NCBI GenBank assembly: GCA_021771815.1
Contig: JAETOE010000003.1
Coordinates: forward strand, 55,883-119,882
DNA: 64,000 nucleotides
Source of the DNA: Roseburia hominis
GTDB lineage: Bacteria; Bacillota; Clostridia; Lachnospirales; Lachnospiraceae
Reading direction: 5' to 3'
Under the pieces are notes generated by a model, which did no database searches, was not told the DNA's origin, and worked only from the letters and a program-made list of their open reading frames with translations. Below, one piece after another: positions 24,565 through 32,774 of the stretch. Every line of letters begins with the position of its first letter. Positions within the stretch are counted from its first letter, which is position 1. The position numbers and the translations under genes were made by a program.

Positions 24565-25923
24565 TTAAGCAACGGCATTGTCTGTGGAATCTGTGGGAAC
24601 TTCGGAGTTATCCGTAGAATCCGTCGCAGGAACCTCGGAATTATCCGTAGAATCTGTCGCAGGAGCTTCGGAGTTATCCGTGGAATCTGTCGGTATACTG
24701 CCTGTGGAATCCGTCGGAGCGCTGCCGGAAGAATCCGTAACCGTGTCTGTGCCTGCATCGGAATCCGTCGGAGCGTTTGTCACGGAGCCTGTCGAATCCC
24801 CGGAATTGCCAGCGGAGTTCGTCGGAGCCGTTGTGCTGCCTGTAGTGTCGGTCGAGGTTCCGGAGTTGCTTGCGGAATCAGTCGAGGCTCCGGAATTGCT
24901 TGTGGAATCAGTTGAGGCTCCGGAATCGTTCACAGAATCAGTCGGGGTTTTGGAGTTGTTTGCGGAATCTGTTGAAGCCTGTGAGCTGTCGGAAGAATCC
25001 GTACCTGTGTCGGCGGAAGGCGTTGACGCCGTGCCGTCTGTCGTGTCATTAGCCGGCGCATCCGAAGAAATCGTGCCTGCATCCGTGGAAGGCGTATTCA
25101 AGACATTGCCGGAAAGATCAGCCGAACCGGAATCTGCGTTTCCTGTATTGCCGGTGCCGGAAGCGGATGTTCCTGCAGGATTTACAATATGGGAACCGTC
25201 AACGACGGTGGCGGTCATGGTGTTCTGTGTCTGGGTGGCAGCCGCATCGGAAGAAGTTGTCTCATCTTTCACAAGATTGATAAGAGAGACAAGCAGATCG
25301 ACCGTCTCGCTGCTCACATTGTTGGACGCGAGGAAGTTCGAGATCGTATCGGATACGGAGCTCTTTACCTCAGCATTCATATAGGAGAGAACCTTCTTGA
25401 CATAGTTCTGCGTCTCGGTAAAAGGCGGAATGCCGCCGTACTTGTCCACGTTGCCGCTGCCTGCGTTATAGGCGGCGAGAGCGAGAGAAGTATTGCCGTT
25501 ATATTTGCTTAAGAGCTGGGAAATCAGTTTCGCGCCGCCCATGATATTTTCCCTTGGGTCGTAGGAATTGGAAACACCGAGAGAAGCGGCGGTCGCAGGC
25601 ATAAGCTGCATGATGCCGACCGCGCCCGCGTGGCTTACCGCGTTCGGATTGAAATTCGACTCGGCGCGTGCGATAGACTTAAGGAGGTTCACGGAGACGC
25701 CGAAGGTGGAAGCCGCCTCCTCAAAGATACTGTTTAAATCTGCGGAACAGTCAGTGAGTGTAAGGTTTTCCGATGCGTAGGTCCGGGACGCCTCATCCAG
25801 TGTGGAAGAGAAATCACTGTCCGCAGCGCTGGAAGCTTTCTTTGCAGCCGCGCGTTCGGCAGCCTGCGCGTTTATCTGATCGATCAGTGCCTGATCATGA
25901 TAGTTCAAAATCGTAATGCTCAT
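24565..25923 (-). CDS. SLT-domain lytic transglycosylase with repetitive Ser/Thr/Asp tail
   Basis: 452 residues. The catalytic domain at about 65-180 has the key Glu in ARAESNFNPNAVS, then GAVGIMQLMPATA and ALAAYNAGSG, as in Slt70/MltC-type transglycosylases. After about residue 250 the protein is a long Thr/Ser/Asp/Asn-rich region with near-identical 11-residue units (TDSTDNSEVPA), looking like a flexible wall spacer. AAGGAG six bases before the ATG at 25923 fixes the start. No N-terminal signal peptide is seen (MSITILNYHDQALIDQINAQ), which is odd for a peptidoglycan enzyme and leaves the export route unclear. Confidence 0.88.
   Translation of the reverse strand: MSITILNYHDQALIDQINAQAAERAAAKKASSAADSDFSSTLDEASRTYASENLTLTDCSADLNSIFEEAASTFGVSVNLLKSIARAESNFNPNAVSHAGAVGIMQLMPATAASLGVSNSYDPRENIMGGAKLISQLLSKYNGNTSLALAAYNAGSGNVDKYGGIPPFTETQNYVKKVLSYMNAEVKSSVSDTISNFLASNNVSSETVDLLVSLINLVKDETTSSDAAATQTQNTMTATVVDGSHIVNPAGTSASGTGNTGNADSGSADLSGNVLNTPSTDAGTISSDAPANDTTDGTASTPSADTGTDSSDSSQASTDSANNSKTPTDSVNDSGASTDSTSNSGASTDSASNSGTSTDTTGSTTAPTNSAGNSGDSTGSVTNAPTDSDAGTDTVTDSSGSAPTDSTGSIPTDSTDNSEAPATDSTDNSEVPATDSTDNSEVPTDSTDNAVA
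24584..24679 (-). repeat. In-frame 33-bp tandem repeats in the transglycosylase tail
   Basis: Three consecutive units at 24584-24613, 24614-24646 and 24647-24679 (the first lacks one codon) encode TDSTDNSEVPA-like units. Less regular related units continue toward 25020. The repeats also open a long antisense frame, which I regard as an artefact. Confidence 0.85.
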
Positions 25924-26012
25924 TTGTGACTCCTTCATAGCGAAATAGATTGAAAATCGTACATACAACCAGTAAAAGTATAGCATAATTTGTAGAAATA
26001 GGAAAGAATAAA

Positions 26013-26921
26013 ATGAAAACAATACAGGATGAAAAAAAAGGAAACCGCATACGCGCGTTTCGTGCAGCGTTTCCATATACGATACCTGTGCTCACCGGAT
26101 ATCTTTTTATCGGGATGGCATTCGGGGTGATGATACAGGAAAAGGGATACAATTTTCTGTGGGCAATGCTTATGAGTCTCTTGATTTATGCGGGAAGTGG
26201 ACAGTATCTTGCAGTCAATTTCTTTGCTCCCGGCGTGAGCCTTTTCCATGTCATTTTTATGGAATTTATGCTGAATATCCGCCATATTTTTTACGGTCTG
26301 TCGCTGCTTGAACGTTTCAGCAAAATGGGGAAAAAGCGGCTTTACATGATCTTTTCCCTGACGGATGAGACATATTCCCTCTTTTTCGTGACAAAGGTGC
26401 CGCCGGATGTGCGGGAGGAACAATTTCTTTTTGCGATCGCTCTGCTCGACCAGTCTTATTGGATCATCGGGTCGGGAATCGGCGCGCTGCTTGGAAACGT
26501 TCTGCCGTTTTCCACGGAGGGAATCGATTTCGCAATGACAGCGCTGTTTGTAGTTATCATGACGGAGCAGTGGATGGAGCGGCAGAACCGTGGGAGTGTT
26601 ATCATAGGATTGTTTTGCGGACTGCTTTGTCTTATTATTTTCGGGGCGGATAATTTTATCCTGCCGACAATGATCTGTATTATGGCGATTCTGCTCGCCG
26701 GAAAGCGCGTCCTGATGGCGCAGTCGGACGCACAGTGTGTAGGCGGGAATGTCAAACCGGAGAACGATGCCAGGAAAATTGCCGGGTCGGAGAATGGCGA
26801 ACCGGGAAATGTCGGATTCGTGAGTTCCGGGTCAAAGAATAGAGAATCGGGAAATATCGGATTTGTAGGTTCCGGGGCGGAAAACGGGAATGAGCGGGAG
26901 GTGAATCAGAATGCCGGTTAG
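26013..26921 (+). CDS. azlC: AzlC-type branched-chain amino acid exporter, large subunit
   Basis: 302 residues. The first about 240 residues form the AzlC membrane domain: AFPYTIPVLTGYLFIGMAFGV, SLLIYAGSGQYLAV, MLNIRHIFYGLSLL, FSLTDETYSLF and LDQSYWIIGSGIGA. With AzlD it forms a two-component exporter of branched-chain amino acids. AGGAAAGAATAAA precedes the ATG. The last about 60 residues are hydrophilic and include two 15-residue repeats (GNVGFVSSGSKNRES and GNIGFVGSGAENGNE), not part of the usual family. Its 3' end overlaps azlD by 11 bp. It is divergent from the transglycosylase gene. Confidence 0.93.
   Translation: MKTIQDEKKGNRIRAFRAAFPYTIPVLTGYLFIGMAFGVMIQEKGYNFLWAMLMSLLIYAGSGQYLAVNFFAPGVSLFHVIFMEFMLNIRHIFYGLSLLERFSKMGKKRLYMIFSLTDETYSLFFVTKVPPDVREEQFLFAIALLDQSYWIIGSGIGALLGNVLPFSTEGIDFAMTALFVVIMTEQWMERQNRGSVIIGLFCGLLCLIIFGADNFILPTMICIMAILLAGKRVLMAQSDAQCVGGNVKPENDARKIAGSENGEPGNVGFVSSGSKNRESGNIGFVGSGAENGNEREVNQNAG
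26805..26894 (+). repeat. In-frame 45-bp tandem duplication in the azlC tail
   Basis: Two 45-bp units at 26805-26849 and 26850-26894 encode 15-residue repeats at the AzlC C terminus. The copies have diverged at several sites, so the duplication is not recent. Confidence 0.8.
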
Positions 26922-27243
26922 TGTGGGAAGGTCGCTTGCGATTATAGCGGCGGTGGGCGGCACCGTATTTTTTACAAGGCTGATTCCCTTTTTGTTTTTC
27001 CCAAAGGGGAAGGAGATACCTCCGATGATACAGTACCTTGGCAAAGTATTACCGCCTGCGGTCATCGGAATGCTGGTAATCTATTGCCTGAAGTCGGTCA
27101 ACGTGCTTGCGGCGCCGTTTGGTCTGCCGGAGCTTATCGCCGTTGCGGCAGTAATCCTGCTTCATGTGTGGAAGCGCAATAATCTGCTCAGTATCGGTGC
27201 AGGCACGGTACTTTATATGTTTTTGATACAGGTAGTATTTTGA
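26911..27243 (+). CDS. azlD: AzlD-type branched-chain amino acid exporter, small subunit
   Basis: 110 residues with four hydrophobic segments, matching AzlD: TVFFTRLIPFLFF near 18-30, LGKVLPPAVIGMLVIYC near 44-60, and LPELIAVAAVILLHVWKRNNLLSI near 72-96. It is needed with AzlC for export. GGGAGGTGAATCAG inside azlC is the ribosome binding site; the 11-bp overlap couples translation. lysA follows 21 bp downstream, so lysA may be read with the azl genes. Confidence 0.93.
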   Translation: MPVSVGRSLAIIAAVGGTVFFTRLIPFLFFPKGKEIPPMIQYLGKVLPPAVIGMLVIYCLKSVNVLAAPFGLPELIAVAAVILLHVWKRNNLLSIGAGTVLYMFLIQVVF

Positions 27244-27264
27244 TTTGTTTAGGAGGAAATGAAA

Positions 27265-28548
27265 ATGAAGAAGAAACCGTTTGTAACCAAAGAACAGCTT
27301 GAGAAAATCGTAAAGGAATACCCGACCCCGTTCCACCTTTATGATGAGAAGGGCATCCGTGAGAATGCAAAGGCGGTAAAGGAAGCATTTGCGTGGAATC
27401 CGGGCTTCCGCGAGTATTTTGCGGTAAAGGCGACGCCGAATCCGTACATCCTTGATATTTTAAAGGAATATGACTGCGGCTGCGATTGTGCGTCCTTAAC
27501 GGAGCTGATGTTGGCCGATTCGCAGGGGTTTGACGGAAATCATATTATGTTTTCCTCGAACGATACGCCTGCGGAGGAGTTTGCGTTCGCGAATGAGCTT
27601 GGTGCGATCATCAATCTGGATGATTTTACGCATATTGATTTTCTGGAAAAGACGATCGGTAAAATACCGGAGACAATCAGTTGCCGCTATAATCCGGGCG
27701 GCGTGTTCAAGATGAGCAACGGCATTATGGATAACCCGGGAGACGCGAAATACGGTTTTACGCATGAGCAGATCATCGAAGGCTTTAAGATCTTAAAGGA
27801 AAAGGGCGCGAAGTATTTCGGCGTGCACGCGTTTCTTGCGAGCAACACGGTCACGAACGAGTATTATCCGAAGCTTGCGAGACAGCTCTTTGAGCTTGTG
27901 GTGGAGCTTAAGGAGAAGACAGGCTGCGACATCCGTTTTATCAACCTCTCGGGCGGCGTCGGTATTCCTTATACGCCGGATCAGACCCCGAACGATATCC
28001 GCGTGATCGGAGAGGGCGTGCGGGAAGCGTTCGAGGAGATTCTTGTCCCCGCCGGGATGGGCGACGTATCGATTTATACGGAGATGGGACGTTTTATGTT
28101 AGGTCCGTACGGTCATCTTGTGACGACTGCGATTCACGAGAAGCACACGCACAAGGAGTATATCGGCGTGGATGCGTGCGCGGTCAACCTGATGCGTCCG
28201 GCAATTTACGGCGCTTATCATCACATTACGGTGATGGGAAAAGAGGACGCGCCGTGCGACCACAAGTATGATGTGACGGGATCGCTCTGTGAGAACTGCG
28301 ATAAATTCGCGATTGACCGTATACTGCCGGAAATTGAGATCGGCGACCTGCTCGTCATTCATGACACGGGAGCGCACGGTTTCTCCATGGGTTACAATTA
28401 CAACGGAAAGCTGCGTTCTGCCGAGGTATTGTTGAAGGAGGACGGTTCGACACAGCTTATCCGCCGCGCGGAGACACCGGAGGATTATTTCAGGACCTTT
28501 GACTGCTTTGATATCTTAAAGGATATGAAGCAACCGAAAAGAAAATAG
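27265..28548 (+). CDS. lysA: Diaminopimelate decarboxylase
   Basis: 427 residues, fold-III PLP enzyme that makes L-lysine from meso-diaminopimelate. The PLP lysine is K55 in YFAVKATPNP; SGGVGIPYTP, TEMGRFMLGPYGHL and a Cys-containing VTGSLCENCDKF correspond to substrate and PLP-phosphate loops, the last differing from the usual GPxCESGD. YPTPFHLYDE near the start is typical. The ATG at 27265 is favoured over 27259 because AGGAGG is eight bases ahead of it and only two ahead of the other. It is outside the riboswitch-controlled dapA unit and follows azlCD closely. A strong terminator follows. Confidence 0.93.
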   Translation: MKKKPFVTKEQLEKIVKEYPTPFHLYDEKGIRENAKAVKEAFAWNPGFREYFAVKATPNPYILDILKEYDCGCDCASLTELMLADSQGFDGNHIMFSSNDTPAEEFAFANELGAIINLDDFTHIDFLEKTIGKIPETISCRYNPGGVFKMSNGIMDNPGDAKYGFTHEQIIEGFKILKEKGAKYFGVHAFLASNTVTNEYYPKLARQLFELVVELKEKTGCDIRFINLSGGVGIPYTPDQTPNDIRVIGEGVREAFEEILVPAGMGDVSIYTEMGRFMLGPYGHLVTTAIHEKHTHKEYIGVDACAVNLMRPAIYGAYHHITVMGKEDAPCDHKYDVTGSLCENCDKFAIDRILPEIEIGDLLVIHDTGAHGFSMGYNYNGKLRSAEVLLKEDGSTQLIRRAETPEDYFRTFDCFDILKDMKQPKRK

Positions 28549-28608
28549 AACATGATCTGCGAATGCTGCGGAGAACGGAGTAAACAGTAACATTCACAGA
28601 TTCTTCAG

Positions 28609-28650
28609 AAAGTCTTAATGTGGCGGTCAATGTCATGTTAAGACTTTTTT
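28609..28650 (+). terminator. Intrinsic terminator after lysA
   Basis: AAAGTCTTAA (28609-28618) pairs perfectly with TTAAGACTTT (28638-28647), followed by T to 28650. Confidence 0.85.
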
Positions 28651-28688
28651 GGTATAATCAGAAAAAAGTTTGTGGGGAGGAAACGCAG

Positions 28689-29312
28689 ATGTATCGGTTT
28701 TTAGCGATTTTTATTGATGTTGCCTGCGCGGGTGTGATTTTTGTCCCGGTATTTTTGATCGTTCGAGGCAGAGACTTACGGCGGGAAAATAAGCTGCGGG
28801 TGTGCCTTCTGTTAGGCATCGGACTGTATTTTGCAGCCGTTTTTTCTGTGACAGGAATACCGGATATATGTTCGCTTGTTTTTGAACCAAACTTTCATTT
28901 CCTGCCGTTTACCGACATTGTAAATAGTCCTCTTTCTTATGTGCGGAATTGTCTATTGAATGTCGTGCTGTTTGTGCCTTTGGGTATGATAGCGCCAATA
29001 CTTTGGGAGAAATTTCGCAGCCTGCGGGGAATTGCCCTTTTGGGATTTGGTGTGTCGCTTTTCATTGAAGTGAGTCAGATTTTTACATTTCGCCTGACGG
29101 ATATTGACGATCTTGTTATGAATACGGCAGGAGCAGCGCTTGGGTTTTTATTGTTGGACGCTTTTGGTAAGAAGGGCAGCAAAATGCCGCCGGAGGAAAA
29201 CCAAAATGGGAAGGGGAAAAAGGAATTTGAAATTATGTTTGGAGCGGTGTTTTTGCTGATGTTTTTGGTGACACCGTTTCTCTCGGGAATCATATGGGAA
29301 ATGATTTTGTAA
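28689..29312 (+). CDS. VanZ-like family membrane protein
   Basis: 207 residues with about five hydrophobic segments. VanZ-family landmarks are present: LPFTDIVN, NVVLFVPLGMIAP, SLFIEVSQIFTFRLTDIDDLVMNTAGAALGF. VanZ of Enterococcus gives low-level teicoplanin resistance, but most relatives have no assigned role, so resistance should not be inferred. The ATG at 28689 follows GGGGAGGAAACGC; the earlier GTG at 28620 lies in the lysA terminator. The hydrophilic stretch at about 157-180 precedes a final membrane segment. The gene stands alone, with a TATAAT (28653-28658) just upstream. Confidence 0.9.
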   Translation: MYRFLAIFIDVACAGVIFVPVFLIVRGRDLRRENKLRVCLLLGIGLYFAAVFSVTGIPDICSLVFEPNFHFLPFTDIVNSPLSYVRNCLLNVVLFVPLGMIAPILWEKFRSLRGIALLGFGVSLFIEVSQIFTFRLTDIDDLVMNTAGAALGFLLLDAFGKKGSKMPPEENQNGKGKKEFEIMFGAVFLLMFLVTPFLSGIIWEMIL

Positions 29313-29333
29313 GAACTTGATAAGAAGCCGCGT

Positions 29334-29408
29334 GGCAGCCAAAGAGGATAGTGCACCCTATCGCTTTTCTGTGATTGGAAATGAGTGGATGCGTCCTCTT
29401 CGGCTGCC
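29334..29408. other. Long imperfect inverted repeat between convergent genes
   Basis: GGCAGCC (29334-29340) and AAGAGGA (29342-29348) pair with TCCTCTT (29394-29400) and GGCTGCC (29402-29408), 14 pairs with one internal mismatch. The loop contains a second hairpin, GATAG-TGCACC-CTATC (29347-29362 region). It sits between the convergent VanZ-like and Rpn genes with no U run on either side. Confidence 0.6.
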
Positions 29409-29463
29409 ATCTGTTATGATAGCACAGGAAGTCTATAAAAAGAGCACTCTTGTATATGAGGAG

Positions 29464-30384
29464 TCAGTATTCTTCCTGTCCGATGTTAAATTCCACTAAA
29501 AGTTTGTCACAGTAGACGGGATCTGCCGCAATCTTTGGGATGTCGTCAGTCCGGTCTGCTTCGGTGAGAAGCCGTATGAGCTGGCAGATATCACTGTGTC
29601 CTTCGGATTTTCCTTCTGTTTTCCCTTCGTTTCGAATATATGCTTCACGTTCCCAGGATTTCATATAGTTAATCCCCACCTCCTGATTTTGCTTGACCTT
29701 GCGGACGAGGCGGTGAACCGCTTCGATGTCCTGATTGGTCACATTGTCGTCTGTCGTTTCCTGCATATAGTTTAACATATCACGCAGGGCTTTACCAGAA
29801 CCTTTTCCCTTGGTGTACAGAAAAATTTTTGTTGTGCCATCGTTGTAGGCGACGGAGGAGTCCTCCGTACATTGCATTTTAAATGTGTAGAGCATCCGGT
29901 TCTGACCAAAAGGATCGTAGGGCAGGATAATGATCGTTGTAACATTAGGAAGCCTGCCGTAATCGATTCCCTTTTCGAGAAGCTGTGCGTCGATCAGGGA
30001 GTGGTAGTAGCGCGTCCGTCTGGGGAGAGTTTTCTTTTCGTAGGTGTTGTTCGGTTCGATGTCGTAGATGTCTGAGACGACTCTGGCGTCGGACATATGG
30101 ACGCCGGGTAAGGTCTCTTCCTCCGACAAATCTTCGATGTAGGCGTCGATGCGTATACCGTGAAGGTTCGTGTTTGGGCCCGGAATGCTTTTCTGCGGAA
30201 TGACTTTGACGCGGCGAAACGGTCTGCCAAGGATGGTGCTAAGCAGAATGCGGCAGAATTCTTCACCGATATCTTCCTGCATGAGCATTTCCTGAAAGAG
30301 AAAATCGTCCATCAGGTTTAAATCTTCCAGTCTGCGGGGCGGAAGCTTGGGGATAAAATGGTTTGGCTGCTTTGTCATAGGCAT
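29464..30384 (-). CDS. Rpn-family recombination-promoting nuclease / PD-(D/E)XK transposase-like protein
   Basis: 306 residues. The N-terminal half matches the PDDEXK_2/Rpn group: NLMDDFLFQEML, then GIRIDAYIEDL and VVSDIYDIEPNN, which correspond to the D ... D/E-x-x catalytic strand pair (here ExN in place of ExK or ExQ), followed by RRTRYYHSLIDAQLLEKG. The C-terminal part has a helical region and a charged EGKTEGKSEGHSD stretch common in these proteins. Rpn nucleases raise RecA-independent recombination in E. coli. The ATG at 30384 lies five bases after AAGGAGA. Typical as a mobile, multicopy gene in Lachnospiraceae; no IS ends are seen here. Confidence 0.85.
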   Translation of the reverse strand: MPMTKQPNHFIPKLPPRRLEDLNLMDDFLFQEMLMQEDIGEEFCRILLSTILGRPFRRVKVIPQKSIPGPNTNLHGIRIDAYIEDLSEEETLPGVHMSDARVVSDIYDIEPNNTYEKKTLPRRTRYYHSLIDAQLLEKGIDYGRLPNVTTIIILPYDPFGQNRMLYTFKMQCTEDSSVAYNDGTTKIFLYTKGKGSGKALRDMLNYMQETTDDNVTNQDIEAVHRLVRKVKQNQEVGINYMKSWEREAYIRNEGKTEGKSEGHSDICQLIRLLTEADRTDDIPKIAADPVYCDKLLVEFNIGQEEY

Positions 30385-30836
30385 AGTTCTCCTTTTTGAA
30401 AAATAAGTGCGATAATTCGTGGCGAAAAGCCGGATTCTGCAAACTGATTGCAATATGCAGAATAGTGATGCGGCATAGCTGCCGCTAAGAAAAATGCAGG
30501 AATGAAATCCTACAGATGTATAATGACACTATACTCTTTTTGGAAGAAGAATGCAAGAGAAAGATAGAGAGCCTTTGTATATTTTGTGTGGAGAGCTTTT
30601 GCAGATCTTGCCTTTTATGGCAATGCCGAACAACGTGAGGTGGAAATCACTATCTATCTATGATACAATGAGCGCAAGCGAGAAGAGCATGCCTGTATGT
30701 TCGGGGAAGGAAAATAAAATGAAGTCCGTTGAATTTCAGATAAGAAAGCTAGAAGGAATATACGGATGAATTTGGAGAGCCCCGGACGTATGAAGACTGG
30801 TGTGTAGACATGATAAAAGCTGTGTGAGGAACTACA
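30385..30836. other. 452-bp gap with no recognised gene
   Basis: The stretch separates the divergent Rpn gene and the gene at 30837. It contains a perfect small hairpin GCGGCA-TAGC-TGCCGC (30470-30485) without a U run, and a short frame at 30551-30769 encoding no recognisable protein. I see no RNA gene or convincing terminator; promoters for both flanking genes should lie here. Confidence 0.5.
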
Positions 30837-31583
30837 ATGTGTATTGATACAGAACGTTTTGAACAGGCGAAAAACAGAGTCATAGGGTTGAACAGACAGC
30901 GGCAGGGCATCGGCACGCTTTCGGAAAAGACAGTCCATGCGGTTCTTAAGAATTATTACGCGCCGGACACCGATATGCATGAGATACCGATTGAAAATTT
31001 TGTCGCGGACATTTACACCGGAACGGAAATCATCGAGATTCAGACACGGTCCTTTAACAATATGCGCAGAAAGCTTGCGGCGTTTCTGCCGCTTTATCCT
31101 GTCACGATCGTCTATCCGATTCCGCATGTGAAATGGCTGTCATGGATAGACGAGGAATCGGGGGAGACTTCGCCCAAGCGGAAATCCCCGAAGAGGGGAA
31201 ATCCTTATCAGGCATTCATCGAACTCTACAAGATCAGGCCGTTTTTGCCGGATGAAAACCTGCATCTTCGGTTGGATCTGATCGACATGGAGGAATACCG
31301 TCTGTTAAACGGATGGAGCCGTGATAAGAAAAAGGGCAGCGACCGCTACGACCGTATTCCGACCGCGTTTGTTGAGGAGGTCGCAATCGACTGCAGGGAG
31401 GACTATATGCAGTTCATTCCCTATGACATCCCGGAGTCGTTCACGACAAAGGATTTTGCAAAATGTGCCAAAATTCCCGTGCGGCTCGCGCAGACAACGC
31501 TTTTGATCCTGCATGACCTCGCGATTGTCGAGCGGGTGGGGAAGCAGGGAAACAGTTATCTTTATCAGATACGGGAAGTATGA
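30837..31583 (+). CDS. Unrecognised protein, possible PD-(D/E)XK-like nuclease fused to a winged helix
   Basis: 248 residues that I do not recognise by name. The N-terminal 100 residues have a helix (LSEKTVHAVLKNYYAP) then two strands ENFVADIYTG and EIIEIQTRSF, resembling the PD-(D/E)XK core with Asp 57-58 and E-x-Q in place of E-x-K. Next come a Lys-rich linker (ETSPKRKSPKRGNP) and a C-terminal part ending SFTTKDFAKCAKIPVRLAQTTLLILHDLAIVERVGKQGN, which looks like a DNA-binding winged helix. GAGGA precedes the ATG. It lies near an Rpn nuclease. Nuclease activity is inferred only from the pattern. Confidence 0.6.
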   Translation: MCIDTERFEQAKNRVIGLNRQRQGIGTLSEKTVHAVLKNYYAPDTDMHEIPIENFVADIYTGTEIIEIQTRSFNNMRRKLAAFLPLYPVTIVYPIPHVKWLSWIDEESGETSPKRKSPKRGNPYQAFIELYKIRPFLPDENLHLRLDLIDMEEYRLLNGWSRDKKKGSDRYDRIPTAFVEEVAIDCREDYMQFIPYDIPESFTTKDFAKCAKIPVRLAQTTLLILHDLAIVERVGKQGNSYLYQIREV

Positions 31584-31584
31584 T

Positions 31585-31613
31585 TTGCAACTTGGCGCAT
31601 TTTGTGCTAGTAT
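31585..31613 (+). promoter_or_regulatory. Promoter of the prmA-rsmE operon
   Basis: TTGCAA (31585-31590) and TAGTAT (31608-31613) with a 17-bp spacer, beginning just after the preceding stop codon. Confidence 0.5.
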
Positions 31614-31760
31614 GTCTCAGGATTATGTGTGCCTGCATGCATTCTATATGCGAGACAGTGTGAATGGCGGCAGCGGAAGGACGGTATTTTTGCTTGTACA
31701 TAAAACGGCGGGCGGTTTATTTGGATGCTGCAGACAGAGAGAAAGGTACGGTTGATTGCT

Positions 31761-32750
31761 ATGAAATGGAATAAGTATACGATAGAGACAACGACGGCTG
31801 CGGAGGATTACATGAGCGCGATGCTTGCCGATCTCGGCATCGAGGGCGTGGAGATCGAGGACAATATTCCGCTCTCGAAGGAGGATCAGGCGGATATGTT
31901 CATCGACTTTCTGCCGGAGCTGCCGCCGGATGACGGCGTGAGCCATGTCAGCTTTTACCTTGAGGATAACGGGGAGGATTACACCGACCTGCTCAGACAG
32001 GTAAAGCTTGCACTCGAGGATCTGAGAAAAATCGTTGACGTCGGCAGCGGCGTCATCACTTCGGATCAGACCGAGGATCTGGATTGGATCAATAACTGGA
32101 AAAAGTTTTTCAGTTCGTTCTATATAGAGGATATCTTAATCAAACCGACCTGGGAGGAGTTAAAACCGGAGGATGCGGACAAGTTCCTCATCGAGATCGA
32201 TCCGGGCGTATCGTTCGGAACGGGAAAGCATGAGACGACGCAGCTGTGCATCCGTCAGCTCTTAAAGTATATCCGCGGCAATGATGATTATCAGCCGGAA
32301 AATAAAGCGCCGAAGGTATTGGACGTTGGATGCGGCAGCGGTATCCTCTCGATCGTGGCGTTAAAGCTCGGAGCGTCCACGGTAGTCGGGACGGATTTAG
32401 ACCCGGACTGTATGGCGTCCACGCGCGAGAATATGGAAGTGAACCATCTTAGCGAGGCGCTTGGAACATTTTATGTCGGAAATCTGATTGACGATACGGC
32501 GCTCCAGGAGAAGGTCGGCGCAGAGGAGTACGATATCGTCGTGGCAAATATCCTTGCAGATGTGATTATTCCGATGGCTCCGGTGATCCCGGCGCGCTTA
32601 AAGTCCGGCGGCTATTTTATCACCTCCGGTATCATCGACTTCAAGGAAAATGAAGTGAAGGATGCAATCGAAGCGGCAGGCTTAGAGATTGTGGAAATTA
32701 ACCATCAGGGCGAGTGGGTCAATATCACGGCGAGAAAGGCAGTGAATTGA
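31761..32750 (+). CDS. prmA: Ribosomal protein L11 methyltransferase
   Basis: 329 residues. The N-terminal L11-recognition domain (MKWNKYTIETTTAAEDYMSA) is followed by a class I SAM methyltransferase: FGTGKHETTQLC, VLDVGCGSGILSI, GTDLDPD, and NILADVI, the PrmA N-[IL]-L-A-x-V motif. It trimethylates L11 on the ribosome or free protein. The ATG at 31761 matches family N termini, but the AGAAAGG site is about 15 bases away; a TTG at 31752 is better spaced and would add three residues. rsmE follows by 24 bp, a conserved pairing. Confidence 0.95.
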   Translation: MKWNKYTIETTTAAEDYMSAMLADLGIEGVEIEDNIPLSKEDQADMFIDFLPELPPDDGVSHVSFYLEDNGEDYTDLLRQVKLALEDLRKIVDVGSGVITSDQTEDLDWINNWKKFFSSFYIEDILIKPTWEELKPEDADKFLIEIDPGVSFGTGKHETTQLCIRQLLKYIRGNDDYQPENKAPKVLDVGCGSGILSIVALKLGASTVVGTDLDPDCMASTRENMEVNHLSEALGTFYVGNLIDDTALQEKVGAEEYDIVVANILADVIIPMAPVIPARLKSGGYFITSGIIDFKENEVKDAIEAAGLEIVEINHQGEWVNITARKAVN

Positions 32751-32774
32751 AAAACGCGTCATGGAGGATGAAGG

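Noticed and set aside
24578..25384. Long plus-strand frame (268 codons, Glu/Ser/Val repeats)
   Set aside because: It is antisense to the transglycosylase tail; the repeats remove stops on both strands. No ribosome binding site and no recognisable fold.
29464..30384. Intact insertion sequence around the Rpn gene
   Set aside because: No terminal inverted repeats or target duplication bordering the gene could be seen; the inverted repeat at 29334-29408 is on one side only.
30551..30769. 72-codon frame in the gap before 30837
   Set aside because: No ribosome binding site, no recognisable motif, and AT-rich intergenic composition.
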